Positions 1 through 11,400 of a stretch of DNA of 64,000 nt are shown here, piece by piece; position 1 is the first letter of the stretch, and each line of letters opens with the position of its first letter. The translations under genes were made by a program, and so were the position numbers. The stretch is from Eretmocerus hayati. Its lineage: Eukaryota > Arthropoda > Insecta > Hymenoptera > Aphelinidae. The stretch is from the NCBI GenBank assembly GCA_029851415.1, contig CM056741.1:82970282-83034281 (forward strand), written 5' to 3'. Under the pieces are notes generated by a model that saw only the letters and a program-made list of their open reading frames with translations, made no database searches and was not told where the DNA came from.

Positions 1-1072
1 TCCACACATTAAGCTCCTGGGAAAACTACGTAACCTCGGATGCTCAGATCGTGTCATTCGCTGGTTTGCGAGTTACTTGAACGGTCGCACTCAAGCAGTC
101 CAATGTGAAAATGGGATGCATGAATCATGGCTTGATATTGATGGGGGCGTGCCACAAGGCAGAGTTCTTGGCCCCTGCTATTCCTCATTCTTATCAATGA
201 CCTCTCTCGAGTACTTCGCCACTCATCCCACAAGATCTTCGTTGATAACACAGGTATATACATGTATAGCCTTCCATCTGATATCAACAGACTGATCACT
301 CTCATGAATCAAGATGCAAATTCAGTAGCAGCGTGGACCTTCGACAATGGTCTCAGATCGAATGCGGATAAAACCACTGCTATCATTTTCGGTAGCGAAT
401 TGTACCTGAAGACTATCGACCTGCAACGCATTGCCCCTATCCGTATCAATGGTACTACCATACCCTACCTTGACAATATCAAGCTTCTTGGGCTCACAAT
501 TTCTTCTTTTCTGGATTGAAGGAAGCAGATCAATCTCTTATCTAGGAAATTCATGGCTCCCTTCATTCCTTGCGCATGATGAGTCAGCACTCTCGCACCC
601 TCTGAAGCAACAGCTAACAGTAAGCCTCGTACTCCCCCACTTTGATTACAGCGTGACACTCCTAACCGGCCTCGACGAAACTCAAACGCTGAAACTGCAA
701 ACACTCATGAACACCTGTGTTAAGTTCGCCCATGGCAACGTACCTCGACGCGCGCATGTTACATCATGCCGTATTGCCCTGGGTTGGTTATCAGCCGCAC
801 GAAGGAGAGAATATCTCATTGACTCACTGACCCTTTCAATAATCCATCATAATGTTCCATCTTTCTTGCGACCGCGCTTAAAGTTAGTTTCGGATGACCC
901 ATCTATACGCCAATCAGAGCGCCGCAGCAAACATATCTTGACGTACAAAACCCCACGTACCAAAGCATTGAACCAGTCGTTCACTTACGTCGCGTCGAAG
1001 CTTTCCAATACACTTTCCGACGTGGATTCTGCGAAGCAGTTCCCGACGGATTCAAGCGTTCTCTCCGCATGA
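1..1072 (+). pseudogene. Degenerate LINE reverse transcriptase, C-terminal part
   Basis: Homology moves between frames: 77-295 holds the motif GVPQGRVLGP (usually GVPQGSVLGP), 262-519 holds the post-catalytic block with DNGLRSNADKT, and 431-1072 holds the thumb and C-terminal region with LPHFDYSVTLL and LGWLSAARRREYL. The YADD catalytic box falls at a frame change and is not readable. At least two frameshifts and a stop at 519 make it non-functional. The closest relative in the window is LINE-E (14.2-16.1 kb), which has the matching blocks SDNGLKFNASKT and LGWLSAEKRRDDL. Confidence 0.8.
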
Positions 1073-1423
1073 CACTCATGGAGCGCGACGCGCATGATTG
1101 GATCTTGAGAGCTCATGAAGAACATCTTGATTTAATCCCCTTGGCATTGATGGTTAAACTTTCACTACCTGGAGTAGTGTAAGAAAATCGGTACCTATAG
1201 TTTAGTTTATTATTGTTACTTTGAGTATGGTCAATGATATTTTGTCTCGTATTCCTAAATTGAAGCTTTCATGGAACATACCCTCTGCATCTCCCAGTGT
1301 ATACTCAGCAAAACCTAAGCAACATTATTCATTATATTGTATTGTTAACATATGTATCACAATGAGGACGAATAGGGTCTACTCTCTGCCCTCAAAAAAT
1401 TCCTCAATCAATCAATCAATCTC
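1..1423 (+). mobile_element. LINE-1: 5'-truncated CR1/Jockey-like LINE, 3' half only
   Basis: The window opens inside the reverse transcriptase of a non-LTR retrotransposon and runs through its 3' UTR to a (TCAA)n tail. The 5' part is outside the window or absent. The tail is followed directly by a TC microsatellite, as in LINE-E, LINE-A and LINE-B further right. Microsatellite-like 3' tails instead of poly-A are typical of CR1/L2-type LINEs. Clade is inferred, not tested. Confidence 0.8.
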
Positions 1424-1432
1424 TCTCTCTCT
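1404..1432 (+). repeat. (TCAA)n LINE tail followed by (TC)n tract
   Basis: Four TCAA units run straight into a short TC tract. It is the first of the TC junctions that separate successive LINEs in this window. Confidence 0.9.
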
Positions 1433-1487
1433 AAACCAGCTTTTTGCTTGTGTGACGAGTCTAGGCACTCCTCTAATGGATGACGAT
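1433..1487. other. 55-bp stub between TC tract and BEL LTR, probably the left end of split LINE-E
   Basis: This short sequence lies between the TC tract and the left BEL LTR. BEL inserted here, and the sequence resumes at 14206 inside a LINE reverse transcriptase, so the stub is most simply the left end of that LINE. Its last five bases (ACGAT) match the five bases right of the BEL element (ACTAT) at four of five positions. Confidence 0.5.
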
Positions 1488-1980
1488 TGTTCGGGAGCTG
1501 AGGTGCTTCCCTTGGGGTCGAAACACGGGGATGAGGAGTCTGGAGCGGGGTTGGTGATCCAAGCCAGTGATTTGTAGATTTCATGTAACTTCACAGAAAA
1601 TCACATTTATTCACTAAGCTTACGATCCAAATACACAGTTTGTCACTCGCGTTCACTGCACTTCATCAGTCGTGCGAGGATGTACTTTTCTCACACTCCG
1701 CGGGCACACACAGAAAGTACTTTGGTCGATATGATCGGCCAATAGTCGATATATATGTATATATAATGAGCGATCGTCGCGTGTGAGGGGTGAACAAAGA
1801 TCCGCCGTGGGCCTTGGTCAAGGTTGAACTGATTTGGAGCTTTTGCGAGCTCTATAGAGAAGAGGTAAGGCACACGCACGGCTGTTGTGGTATTGGTGAC
1901 ATCGAACTCAATATAATACAACTATTTCAGGGGGAAACGAGCGAGCGCATCTCGCTGTACAAATATTCGAATCCTGAACA
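1488..1980 (-). repeat. 3' LTR of BEL/Pao element
   Basis: Direct repeat of 13711-14205 with scattered substitutions, for example in the stretch after 1790. It is bounded by TG and CA. It includes an AT-rich ATATATGTATATATAATGAG block at 1749-1770 that could hold the promoter region, but no transcription start is proven. Confidence 0.88.
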
Positions 1981-2114
1981 TATGCCCGGGTGCGAGATCG
2001 AAGATCTCGCAGATAAATGCTCTGAACAGTTGATCATCATTCTGAGGAGGAAGAGACAAAAAAATACAAATTCGAAATGCTGAGGAACTATACAAAAAGT
2101 TGCTTCTCTCAAAT

Positions 2115-2776
2115 TTAACTTGAATCATTATCGCTAATGGGTAACTTACATAACTTTGCAATTGGTCGGTCGTACTCAGATATTGCTGTTTTCACACGTA
2201 CGACTCGAATACGTCCGTCTGGACCTGAGTATCGCTTAATGATACGACCTAACAGCCAGTGAGCGGGAGGCGCATGATCATCCGCGATTAAAACTAGATC
2301 GCCGATGGAAATTTCAGGCTGTGGAGTGATCTATTTGTTACGTTTCCGGAGTGAATGTAGATATTCACCCTACCAAATTTTCCAAAACTGTTGGGCTAAT
2401 CGACGCACCAACTGCCATCGAGTAAGTCTCGATTCTGAGGTATCCAGAAGGGATGGAGTGAGCACAGCTCTCAGTGGCTTGCCAATCAAGAAATGCCCGG
2501 GTGTAAGGGCCGAGAAATTCTCAGGATCTTCATCCAGAGGTGCTATTGAACGCGAGTTCAAACAACATTCTATTTTACACAACATCGTTCGAAATTCATC
2601 AATTGTGAGGATATGCGTACCAACAATTTTTCTAAGATAAAATTTTACACTTTTCATACTGACCTCCCACAGACCACCAAAATGTGGGTCTGAAGGAGGT
2701 GAAAAGTGCCAATTGATTCCGTCGGCAGCCAGACGGGCGTGAAGTAACGGATCTCGGATAATTTTCTTGTAGTTCG
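2115..2776 (-). pseudogene. BEL/Pao integrase C-terminal half and DUF5641 domain
   Basis: Continuation of the BEL pol frame beyond the nested LINE. The minus strand reads DGINWHFSPPSDPHFGGLWE at its start, the usual BEL integrase segment before the DUF5641 domain, then NSRSIAPLDEDPENFSALTPG and, near the end, GDLVLIADDHAPPAHWLLG. Two TAG codons in the same frame interrupt it near 2325 and 2370, and the natural stop is at 2115-2117. In intact elements this part closes the integrase used for cDNA insertion. Confidence 0.85.
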
Positions 2777-2781
2777 ATCGC

Positions 2782-3554
2782 TTCGATTGGGTTGGTTACG
2801 TACTGATTCGCGGAGAATGTACTTCGCAGCACTTTTAATGCATAAGATCATGCATCTTGGAGAACCTGGCTACCTAGCTGCGATGTTTACCAGGTACCAA
2901 TCTGAACGCCCCGCACGTGGTGACTCAGAAGAGCGGGTACTCAAGGTTCCCAATATGAGACTTGAGTACGGAAGAAGATCATTCCAGGCTCAATGTGCTC
3001 ATCTGTGGAACTTTCTCCCTCCGGGCTTTCGGCAGCTGAGGAAAATATCAGTATTCAAAGAGGCCTTAAAAGATTTCCTTCTGACTCAGTCTTCTCAGAG
3101 GATTGATGTGGAGAGGAGGCATTATTTTAATCTCTAAACTGTGATAGGCTTGGGCTCTTTTCAACCGGCGTTTCCTTTTTTTTTTATTTTTTCTTAAAGA
3201 GTTATACGTGGCTACTTCGCCACTGAATTGTAATTCCTGTGATATTTCTGCTGGACCAAGCCTTTATATGCCTTTCTACGTGAGAATGTCCTCTCTCCTC
3301 GATCGTTCTTGTGAACACTGATATATATATATATATGGAAATGTATTCTATCATTCTCTTCCTGACTTTTATGCATCTCTCGATGCCTTAAAATGACTAG
3401 TCACTTTCTGTGATAATCCTAATATTCCTTGACCAAAAAGACAATTATTTATACTTTTTATATATTTATTATGTAGGTGTAACATATGTGACATATGCCA
3501 CTGTATTTTTCAATTTTGCCCTCGGGCGAATAAAGGTTATCTATCTATCTATCT
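2782..3554 (+). mobile_element. 5'-truncated LINE-A-family insertion in BEL integrase
   Basis: A 773-bp fragment on the plus strand, closely related to the 3' end of LINE-A (38.6-39.3 kb). Both share the C-terminal segment LRTDSRRMY and a 3' UTR with conserved islands (TCACTTTCTGTGATAA, CTTGACCAAAA). It ends in (TATC)n after an AATAAAGG box rather than in (TCAA)n. ATCGC is present at both edges (2777-2781 and 3555-3559) and is the probable target duplication. Removing 778 bp puts the BEL integrase frame back into register. Confidence 0.88.
2787..3137 (+). pseudogene. LINE-A-type ORF2 C-terminus
   Basis: 116 open codons match the last part of LINE-A ORF2 (38615-38958) at most positions, for example MHKIMHLGEPGYLAAMFTRY here against MHKIMHLEEPGYLAAMFTRY there. 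Both end in YFNL and a stop. The endonuclease and RT catalytic domains are missing through 5' truncation, so this is a dead-on-arrival copy. Confidence 0.85.
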
Positions 3555-3558
3555 ATCG
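3538..3558 (+). repeat. (TATC)n 3' tail of nested LINE
   Basis: About four TATC units after AATAAAGGT. It is the terminal microsatellite of the LINE fragment and differs from the TCAA tail of the main LINE-A copy. Confidence 0.85.
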
Positions 3559-3559
3559 C

Positions 3560-6500
3560 AGCTCTCGATTGGCGCCTACAAGATTCTTACCATTGTCACA
3601 ATATATGTCGGACGGTAGTTCACGACGTGATACGAAGCGATCGAGTGCGTCCAAAAAAGTCGCGGTGGTATAGTCATTTACTAATTCGAGGTGACTAGCA
3701 CGCGTCGCGAACCATACAAAATTCAAAATGTACGCCTTGTGTGGAATCGATCCTCGTCCAGAGTGATTTCGGACGTAATAAGGTCCTGCGTAGTCGACTC
3801 CGGTGTGAGTGAACGGTCTCGATGGAGTTCACCGAGCCTCGGGGAGGTTAGCCATCATCTGGTTCATGAGATTTCCACGATATCTGACGCAGATGACGCA
3901 CTTGTGGGAATAGGATCAGACGAGGTTTCGTGCACCAAGAATCCAATACTGTTGGCGCAGGAAAGTGAGTGCCAGATTTGTGCCCGGGTGCAACAAATTG
4001 AGGTGCAACTGAGCAATAATCAGCTCGGTAACACGATGAGGGGGGAGGATCGCAGGATATTTTTGCGAAAAGGGCAGCCTACAGTGCTCCAATCGGCTTC
4101 CAACTCGGAGAATGCCATCTTGATCGATAAAAGGGGTGAGTTTGATAAGTCTTGATGATCTTGGAAGTTCTGATTTCTGACTCAAAGTCTCAATTTCTGA
4201 ACGAAACGTCCGAATTTGGACACACTTGATCCAAAAGTCGCTGGCTTCCCGAATGTCATCAGCTGTGAGTCGAGGATACTTATAAGGTAGATTTTTCCGA
4301 GGTCGTTGAGGTCTTCTCATTTTCAATGTTTGGACGAATTCCATCACAAGTGATATTATTCGAAGTAGACGAGCCCAAGAATTCGTTGACGTGAGTAACT
4401 CCCACTCTTCCATGGGCTGTGAATGATGCGTGCAACCCACTCTTCGTTTTGCTTCGTCAACTTCGGGTATGGTGGTATCACAATTCCAATTTTCTCCTGG
4501 CGCATAGAGCCATTGTGGGCCATCCCACCACATTTGAGTGTTGACCAGATCGGTCGCAGAAATACCAAAGGCTGCGTGACGCGTAGGGTTTGTCTCAGGA
4601 AGGAGTAACCTCCACTGAGCTTTGGGCAGCAAAGTATTGATTCCGGACACTCGATTTGATACAAATTGTTTCCATGTTGAGGGGTCTTGTTTGAGCCAAC
4701 CTGAGGCGGTAACAGAACTCATCCAACAGAAGACATCCCCACGTTTGAAAGCATCGCCTTTCAAAGAATCCGTGACATGTGCTAGCAGCCGCACGAGTAG
4801 CAATGCTGCCAACAAATTAAGCCGGGAGGATGTTGTCTCCTTGAGTGAGGCAACCTTGGTCTTAGCCATCAACAGGTTGATTACTATTTGGTTGGCCGCT
4901 GTGACAATAGGCAAATACGCAACAGCTGAACAGGCCTGGGGGGTCGCATCTGCAAATCCATGGAATTGAATTGAGATTATATTCGGACGAAATTGGGTCC
5001 AGCGAGGGATTGATACTTTTCCCAACATAGGAAGTTGAGATTCAAATAGCCGCCACTGGCTGCTAATATTTACGGGGAGGGTCTCGTCCCAGCCAATTTT
5101 GAGTGGCCAAAGGGACTGCATGAGTATTTTTGCACAAATAATAGTGGGTGCTCGCCAACCAAACAGGTCAAAAAGTTTACCGACCGATGAGAATATCGTT
5201 CGTTTGGTGACCTTTGTCACAGGTGCGACAGTGACTTTGAATTTGAAGATATTTTGGGCTGGTGACCGAGAAATACCGAAGACTTTCATATCAGTCTCGG
5301 GCTGATTTGCTATATCAACAGCTAGGCCATGATCATCGGTCGAAAGACCTGATAATAGCTCGAGTTCATTGCCTGCCCACTTGCGAAGGGTGAGCTGAGC
5401 AGCAGCAGTGAGGTTGATTAGCTGATGATGGATAGCGATAGCTTCATTGGGGTTATCAGCGCCCATGAATGAATCATCCACGAACGTATCATTTTGCAAG
5501 ACCGAAGCTGCAAGAAGGTAGTTGGGACCTTCATCAGTAACTAGTTGTGCCAAGACTCTCAATGCTAGACAAGGAGAACAAGCTAGCCCATACACGACAG
5601 TTATAAGGATGTAAACAAGCAATTGCTCATCAGGGGGATTTTTCCGAAAAATAGTTTGGACATGTCGATCGTCCGGGTGGACAAGAATTTGCCGAAACAT
5701 TTTTGCAATCTCGGCACACAATACAAACTTATGCTGTCTCCAGCGAAAGATGATGGAGGTTATGTCCTTTTGTAATTTAGGACCGGGGTGAAGAATTTCA
5801 TTCAATGAGAGTCCGTTTCTAGTAGGGGATGAACCGTTAAACACAACGCGTAAAGCAGTAGTAAGGCTATCTGTTCGAAGCACGGGATGATGGGGAATGA
5901 AATGAAGCGAAGGATCACCCACTTGATCGAGGGGTAATTTCACCATGTGACCTGAGCTCTCATATTTTTCTAGAAAATCGGTATAAGAAATAATAAGCTC
6001 TGGATTTTTGACAAGGCCTTTCTACAGCCGCTGGAAACTTTTGAGCGCCTGGGTGCGCGAGTCAGCGAGAGAGCTGGGTGGCTGCTTGGATGGCAGTCGA
6101 ATCATATATCGGCCGTCTGGTAACCGGGTATGTGTCGACTGGAAATGAGATTCACAGTCGAGCTCTTATGGGGTGAGCTCTGGCGGGGCACGGATGCGTT
6201 CGGCGTCCAAAAAACTCGAAATTTCCTGATGCTCTACGGTAGCAGTATGATGGGTATGCACCAGGGTTTGCGGTAATTTGACCTGAGGAAGTGGTCCAGT
6301 GAGGATATATCCGAAGACGGTTTCTTGGGCGACCGGTTCATTAAATCGTCCGTGACAAGTTTTTCCAAGCCAAATGCTCGTAAAATAGTCAGCATCGATC
6401 AGTAATTCGATTTTGTATGACTTTGAGGGGTTGGAGTCCGCTAAATCAAGCTTCTGCAATTGAGGGAAGAAGTCACGAATATTGAATTTTGGGGGGTTAT

Positions 6501-6597
6501 GAGCTATTATCCGAGACAGCACCATGGCTTGGATCGAGATTCGCTTATCACACGGGGCAGTACGACTTATTTCGAACGACGTCACGTGCGAGGCATC
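3560..6597 (-). pseudogene. BEL/Pao pol: protease end, RT, RNase H, integrase N-terminal half
   Basis: One long minus-strand frame. The protease C-terminal part lies at 6597-6167. A linker follows with stops near 6166 and 6023. The uninterrupted 676-codon block 5946-3916 begins MVKLPLDQVGDPS and contains the Pao RT motifs VFNGSSPT, GLSLNEILHPG and DTFVDDSFMGA (catalytic VDD), then RNase H-like sequence, then the integrase zinc-binding region with LHLNLLHPGTN. Below 3916 the integrase core continues to CDNGKNLVGANREL, where the nested LINE cuts it. RT and integrase would copy and insert the element. The stops, the Gypsy and the LINE make it inactive. Confidence 0.88.
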
Positions 6598-6602
6598 ACA
6601 TG
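6598..6602. repeat. Target-site duplication of nested Gypsy, left copy (ACATG)
   Basis: ACATG here and at 11519-11523 flank the Gypsy element exactly. Five-base duplications fit Ty3/Gypsy integrases. Confidence 0.85.
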
Positions 6603-6952
6603 TGTGGTATTGTGGAGAAGGTGTGAAGCACTTGATGAGATCGGCGTCTAACTACTTTATTAAGTATTGATATACAAGGGACACGGAGCCGTATGTATGG
6701 CTTGCCGGTCGTGTGCCATCTAACTGGCTATACAGTGGGTGCATCTTTTATACTCTGTGCTGTACCAGCTCGTACTTGGCTGTACCTGGCTGTACCAGTC
6801 CGTGCTTGTTACAAATTCCTTCCACCAGACTTCAAACTACCATATATGGTTCGATGCGTATTTGCTATTGATATACTGTGAAGATCTTTCTTGCATTCCT
6901 TTCACTGCGTGTCTTCTTTACTCTGACGTGTAACTATTCGCAATACACTACA
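6603..6952 (-). repeat. 3' LTR of nested Gypsy
   Basis: 350 bp starting TGTGGTATTG and ending ACACTACA on the plus strand. The part at 6836-6952 is nearly identical to 11401-11518. The outer 230 bp has no counterpart in the other LTR. Confidence 0.82.
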
Positions 6953-6969
6953 ACTCCCCTCCTCTTATT
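6953..6969 (-). other. Polypurine tract of nested Gypsy
   Basis: The minus strand reads TAAGAGGAGGGGAGT immediately before the 3' LTR start TGTAGTG. The TAA is also the integrase stop codon (6965-6967). It would prime plus-strand cDNA synthesis. Confidence 0.75.
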
Positions 6970-8695
6970 TTTGAGATCGGGTCGCTGCTCTTTTAGCAAT
7001 TCGAGACGAACGTCTCGGTACATTTCGATCATTTCCAGGGTACAATTTGTTCTTACATTTTTTCAAAATATTTGGGTGTACATATGAATTTTCAAAATTA
7101 TCATCACATATCAACTCCCCTCCTCTTAAAGTAGGTTCTAGTTGAGTTCTGACAATTTGATTTGCGTGTCGTTTTGTAATATACCCGTCATTGAATTTTA
7201 TTTCATACATTACATTGGATTGTTGTCTTACAATCTTCACTTGCGTCTTATTCCCAGAGTGCGTTCTATAATCGTTCACAAAAACAATCTCATTCTCTAC
7301 AAATTGTATTTGTCTGTTACCCTGCTTGTATCGTGCTTGATCAAATTGGTGTTTTTCAACATCGCTAATTGAATCAGGAATCAATAATAAATCAAATCTT
7401 GTGCGCAAATCTCTTTTGAGAAATAGATTTGCTGGTGTTCTGTTTGTTGTCGAATGTTCCGTGTTCCTATAATCAATCAAAAATCTATTTATCGAAAATT
7501 CTAGTGAATGACCTTCTTTAATCATTTTGTCTACTTTGTGTTTGACCGTTTCGACAAAATTTCCTGCTGCTCCGTTAGTAGCAGGATGATAAGGTGCTGA
7601 AAATGTATGTTTTATCTTGTATTGCTTCAAATATTTTCCAAATTCGAGGCTCGTTAGTTGTGGACCGTTATCGCTCATTATGTGGTGAGGGAGACCACAA
7701 CGCGAAAAAATTTCGTCTAGCTTTCGTATCAGATTGTACGAAGTTGTGTCCTTTTTCATGTTAATCACTTCTGGCCATTTGGAATGTGCGTCCACGATGA
7801 TCAAAAACATAAAATTGTGAAATGGACCCATGAAGTCAATGCGAATACGTGACCAAGGTTGACTAGGCCATTGCCACGGTGTAAGTGGTACTTTTCGTGG
7901 TTCTGCTCGTGTTGATAGGCAGATTCTACACGACTCCGCAATTCGTTCAATATCTTTATCAATATGTGGCCACCAAAAATAATTGCGTTCTATTTGCTTC
8001 ATCTTTACTATGCCAAGATGTGAAGAATGAAGTTCATCGAGTATGTTTCTCTGTAAAGTTTCTGGAATTATTATTCTGTAACCCCAAGACAAACATCCTT
8101 GTTCAAAGCTCACTTCGTGTCTCCCATGATGAATGCTTTTCTCTATGTCATTCAATGTTTCTATTTTAGGCCATGACGTCTGTATGTATGATATGACTTT
8201 TCTCAATATCTTGTCGTGTGAAGTTGCTTTTACAACTTTTGGGAAATCAATAATTGTGCGTTCATTCTGTATAAAATTGATGTTTGTGTATTCTGTTTCG
8301 AATACCGGCGTTATGTCTGCGATCAGTAACCTAGAAAGCGCATCGCAGTTTCCGTTAGCTTTTGATTTTACTACTTCGATGGCATATCTGTAGCCTGATG
8401 AAAAATATGCCCAGCGTAATAGCCTGCTGTTCAGCATTTTCGACATATCTTTATTGCCAAAAATATATTTCGAAGCTTCATTGTCAGTTTTCAGAATAAT
8501 GTGATTCCCGTAAACGGATTGATGAAATTTTTTGAAACCGAAAATGATTGCTCCTGCTTCCTTATCGATTGCTGCCCTATGTTTCTCGGATTTTGGAATT
8601 ATCTTGGATGCAAATGCCATAGGTTTCTCAGAACCGTCTTCGTACCTGTGCGACAAAATTGCTGAAACACAGACGTCACTAGCATCACATGCCAT
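6965..8695 (-). pseudogene. Gypsy RNase H and integrase (576 codons open)
   Basis: RNase H begins CDASDVCVSAILSH with later LKTDNEAS. The integrase zinc finger region has HLGIVKMKQ and CRICLSTR. The core shows RIDFMGPF (first Asp) and HHIMSDNGPQ (second Asp). In the third catalytic block, NGAAGNFVE, the Glu normally found before NFV is Gly, so the DDE triad appears broken. The tail past 7150 is basic. The frame is otherwise open for 576 codons. It joins the RT frame only through several stops and shifts at 8696-8937. Confidence 0.85.
7112..7128 (-). other. Second copy of the polypurine tract inside the integrase frame
   Basis: The 17-mer TAAGAGGAGGGGAGTTG found at the 3' LTR boundary recurs exactly about 160 bp upstream, where it encodes the LRGGEL part of the pol tail. 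It could act as an internal (central) polypurine tract or be a duplication; function is not shown. Confidence 0.5.
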
Positions 8696-8937
8696 GACGA
8701 GTTTTACGTTTGGATCGTAGATTGCTAAAAGTTTATTTGAAGAAATTCCTTTCTTGATCCAATCAAATGCATTCTGATATTCGTTTGTCCAAGTCCAATT
8801 TTTGTGTTTGATTTGATTATAGAGTGGATAAATGTGTTCCGCTCTATCTGTTAAGAATCTTTCATAAAAAATTACGAGACCTAAAAAAGCTTCTAGTTCC
8901 TTCGAATTTTTTGGTGTCGGCGCTTTCGTAATTGCGT

Positions 8938-9786
8938 CTACCTTAGATTGACTTGGTTTAGCCCTTCTTTGTCTATAACAAAGCCTAGAATTTCAATTTC
9001 ATCTTTGAAAAAATCACATTTTCCGAGGTTTACGCGAAAGCCTGCGTCTTGCAATCGTTCATAAATTTGTGTCAGTATATGTGAATGCTCAGAATCTGTT
9101 TTTCCTGTGCAATATATATTATCTATATAGATCTCTGTATGATCTATACCTTTCAAGACGTCTTCTAAAATATCCTGTACTTCCGCGGGATTTGAGGCTA
9201 TACCTTCTCCTAAGCGGGTGTATCTGTGTAACCCTTCGTGTGAAATAATCGTCAGGGCGTCTTTCGATTCGTCATCGAGTTGAAATTGCATAAATGCGTG
9301 TGTCAGGTCGATCTGAGACCATCTATTCCCTATTCGTAGCGTATGAAAAATTTCCTCTTTCAGAGGAATGGGATGTCTTTTGATTATTAATTGTGGATTA
9401 ACCGTCATTTTGAAACTTCCACAGATGCGTACCTCACCATTCTCTTTCAGGACTGGGATGATGGGTGTTGCCCATTTACTACAGGAAACCGGTTCTAGAT
9501 TGCCTAGTTTCACAAGTCTGTCTATCTCTTTGGAGATTTTCTGTGTTAAAGCGAATGGCGCGTGATATGGCTTCATTCGTATCGGTTTTGCGTCTTCTTT
9601 AAAGACCAAATGTATCTCCCTACCTTTGTAATACCCTTGCGTGTTCGAAAAAAGGATTGGAAATTTTTCAAGTATTTGCTTTCTGATGTCCTCACTCTGT
9701 ATTTGTGGAATATTCGAGGAATTCGTATTTTTCCATAATTTCAACGGCCAAAGTCCAAAAGCTGCTAGCCATTGTCTACCCAACAA
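8938..9786 (-). pseudogene. Gypsy reverse transcriptase with altered active site
   Basis: 282 open codons with Ty3/Gypsy RT motifs: PYHAPFALTQKISKEIDRLV, WATPIIPVLKENGEVRICG, QIDLTHAFMQFQLDDES and IYIDNIYCTG. The catalytic box, normally Y-x-D-D, reads Y-I-D-N, so the second metal-binding Asp is replaced and activity is not expected. Upstream, at about 9787-10061, the frame reads ESDTGTYVSVVSE, the retropepsin active site (D-T-G), with stops around it. Confidence 0.85.
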
Positions 9787-10061
9787 AATTGGTCCTTCCC
9801 TTTAATAACGTAGATGTCCAAAATTTTAATCATTCCATTCAATACTACTTTCAATGATTCTAGTTTTCCAATAGGATGAAGCGGTGTTCCACCTTAACTC
9901 TTGAGTTTAAGATCACATTCTCTCAGTGGTAATTTTGGAAAGATTTTATTCTTATCGATTTCGGATACAACTGAAACATATGTACCCGTGTCTGATTCCA
10001 TTTTGACTTGAATATTATCTATTGTTAAGTCAAAATATGATGGTTCTGCTCTGATGTTTTG

Positions 10062-10457
10062 TCAAGAACATTCTGATATTTGGAAAAAATCTGTGTTTGA
10101 AACCGTATCTTCATCATCCGATTCAGTTTGTAGAACTTTTACTTGCTTATTACGTTCATCCCGATTGTCTCTATTTTCAAATCGATTTTTACTGAACGTA
10201 ACAAAAATTTCGTTCTTTCCATGTTTTTTGATACATGCTTCTTCGAGATGCCCTTGATTATGACAAAAAGTGCATTTTCTGTCTCTGTAACGACAGTCTT
10301 TTGTATAGTGGCTATTGCCTATTCCGCAACAATAACAAAATTTTGTGCGCGATCTATTATTGAATTCGCTTTTATCTGTCTGAGTTACTTTACTCGTTGG
10401 CTTGATGTCGTTCAGTGGTTGCTGCATCTCTCGCTGCTGCTTCACGAGTGGTAGCAA
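10062..10457 (-). pseudogene. Gypsy gag nucleocapsid part with CCHC knuckles
   Basis: 131 codons containing two zinc knuckles, CYCCGIGNSHYTKDC and CTFCHNQGHLEEAC, in a basic context. It overlaps the capsid ORF at 10390-11283 in another frame, so gag is split by a frameshift. These knuckles bind genomic RNA in intact elements. Confidence 0.8.
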
Positions 10458-11283
10458 TTTCTACTGCTTTTGAGTAAGTGAGATCTTTATCGCTGAACAG
10501 TGCGACCCTGGTACCTCGATCCGTGAGATCTGTGACCAGTTGGTCACACAGCGCGTCGTTCAAGTCCGTAAAATCGCAGTTTATGGCCAATTCTTTCAGC
10601 CGTGCGATATACTCTGCTATAGATTCGCCTGCATTTTGATGAGCTTGACGAAATTTGCTCCGTTCCATGCGTTTGCTTTTTTTCGGGCATAAATGAGCTG
10701 ACATTAAAAGTTTTATCTCCTCAAATTTCTTGGTTTTTGGGAGGTTCGGTGCTGCTAAATCTTTGATCAGCTTGTATGTTTCTGATCCGCATTTCGTTAA
10801 CAAGGTTGCTACCTGTTTATCATCAGATGTAATATCATTTGCCGTAAAATAGAGTTCCGTGCGTTCAATGTAGTCATCCCAAGAATCCTTGTTTTTATGG
10901 AATTCCATTGATTCCATCATATCTGTATTTGGGCTGGAAACTTGTTCTTGTAGCGTCTGAGTTTCTGCAGATATGCTGTTTTGTTGGGGTGCCTTTTCCA
11001 GTGGTGTTAAAGCTTGTTCAGTTTGTCCACTCGATTCTGTTTCTTCTGGTACTACAACCCATAATCCTTCTTTAGAAATATTGACTTCTTTAGTTTTTGC
11101 TGAGAACTGTACGCTGCGTATTTTTCTTGCTATTGACCTCAGAATTTCTAATGAGACCAAATTGAGATGGAGTTTCACCGGAAATTTTACCAATAATTCG
11201 ATCAATTCTTGTTTAGTGAATGTTTGAATCGTTAAATCTGTAAAGTCTGGATGATCACCTGGAGGTATTTCCACAGTAGTCAT
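10390..11283 (-). pseudogene. Gypsy gag capsid part
   Basis: 297 codons starting MTTVEIPPGDHPD. The middle has the retrotransposon gag signature around WDDYIERTELYF and, further on, RSKFRQAHQNAGESIAEYIA. It ends in a frame change into the CCHC part. The ATG at 11281-11283 is the first in frame and lies about 120 bp from the LTR remnant. Confidence 0.8.
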
Positions 11284-11400
11284 AAATGCTAAATTACGAC
11301 CAACTTTATGGCTGGCTCTCTCACCGCTCTCGCCTTGATTCGATGTTTTGATGTGTGTTCATGGGGACCAAGCTGCTTGTAGGCGCTCACCTTATATGCA
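11284..11400 (-). other. Gypsy leader between gag start and LTR remnant
   Basis: Non-coding 117 bp. It should include a primer-binding site, but none matching a tRNA 3' end could be recognised with confidence. Confidence 0.4.

Noticed and set aside
1691..1921. ORF of 76 codons present twice (also 13916-14146)
   Set aside because: Both copies lie in the BEL LTRs; duplication of the ORF only reflects LTR identity.
3535..3558. CRISPR or satellite array
   Set aside because: Repeats here and elsewhere are short microsatellites at LINE tails. No spaced direct repeats were seen anywhere.
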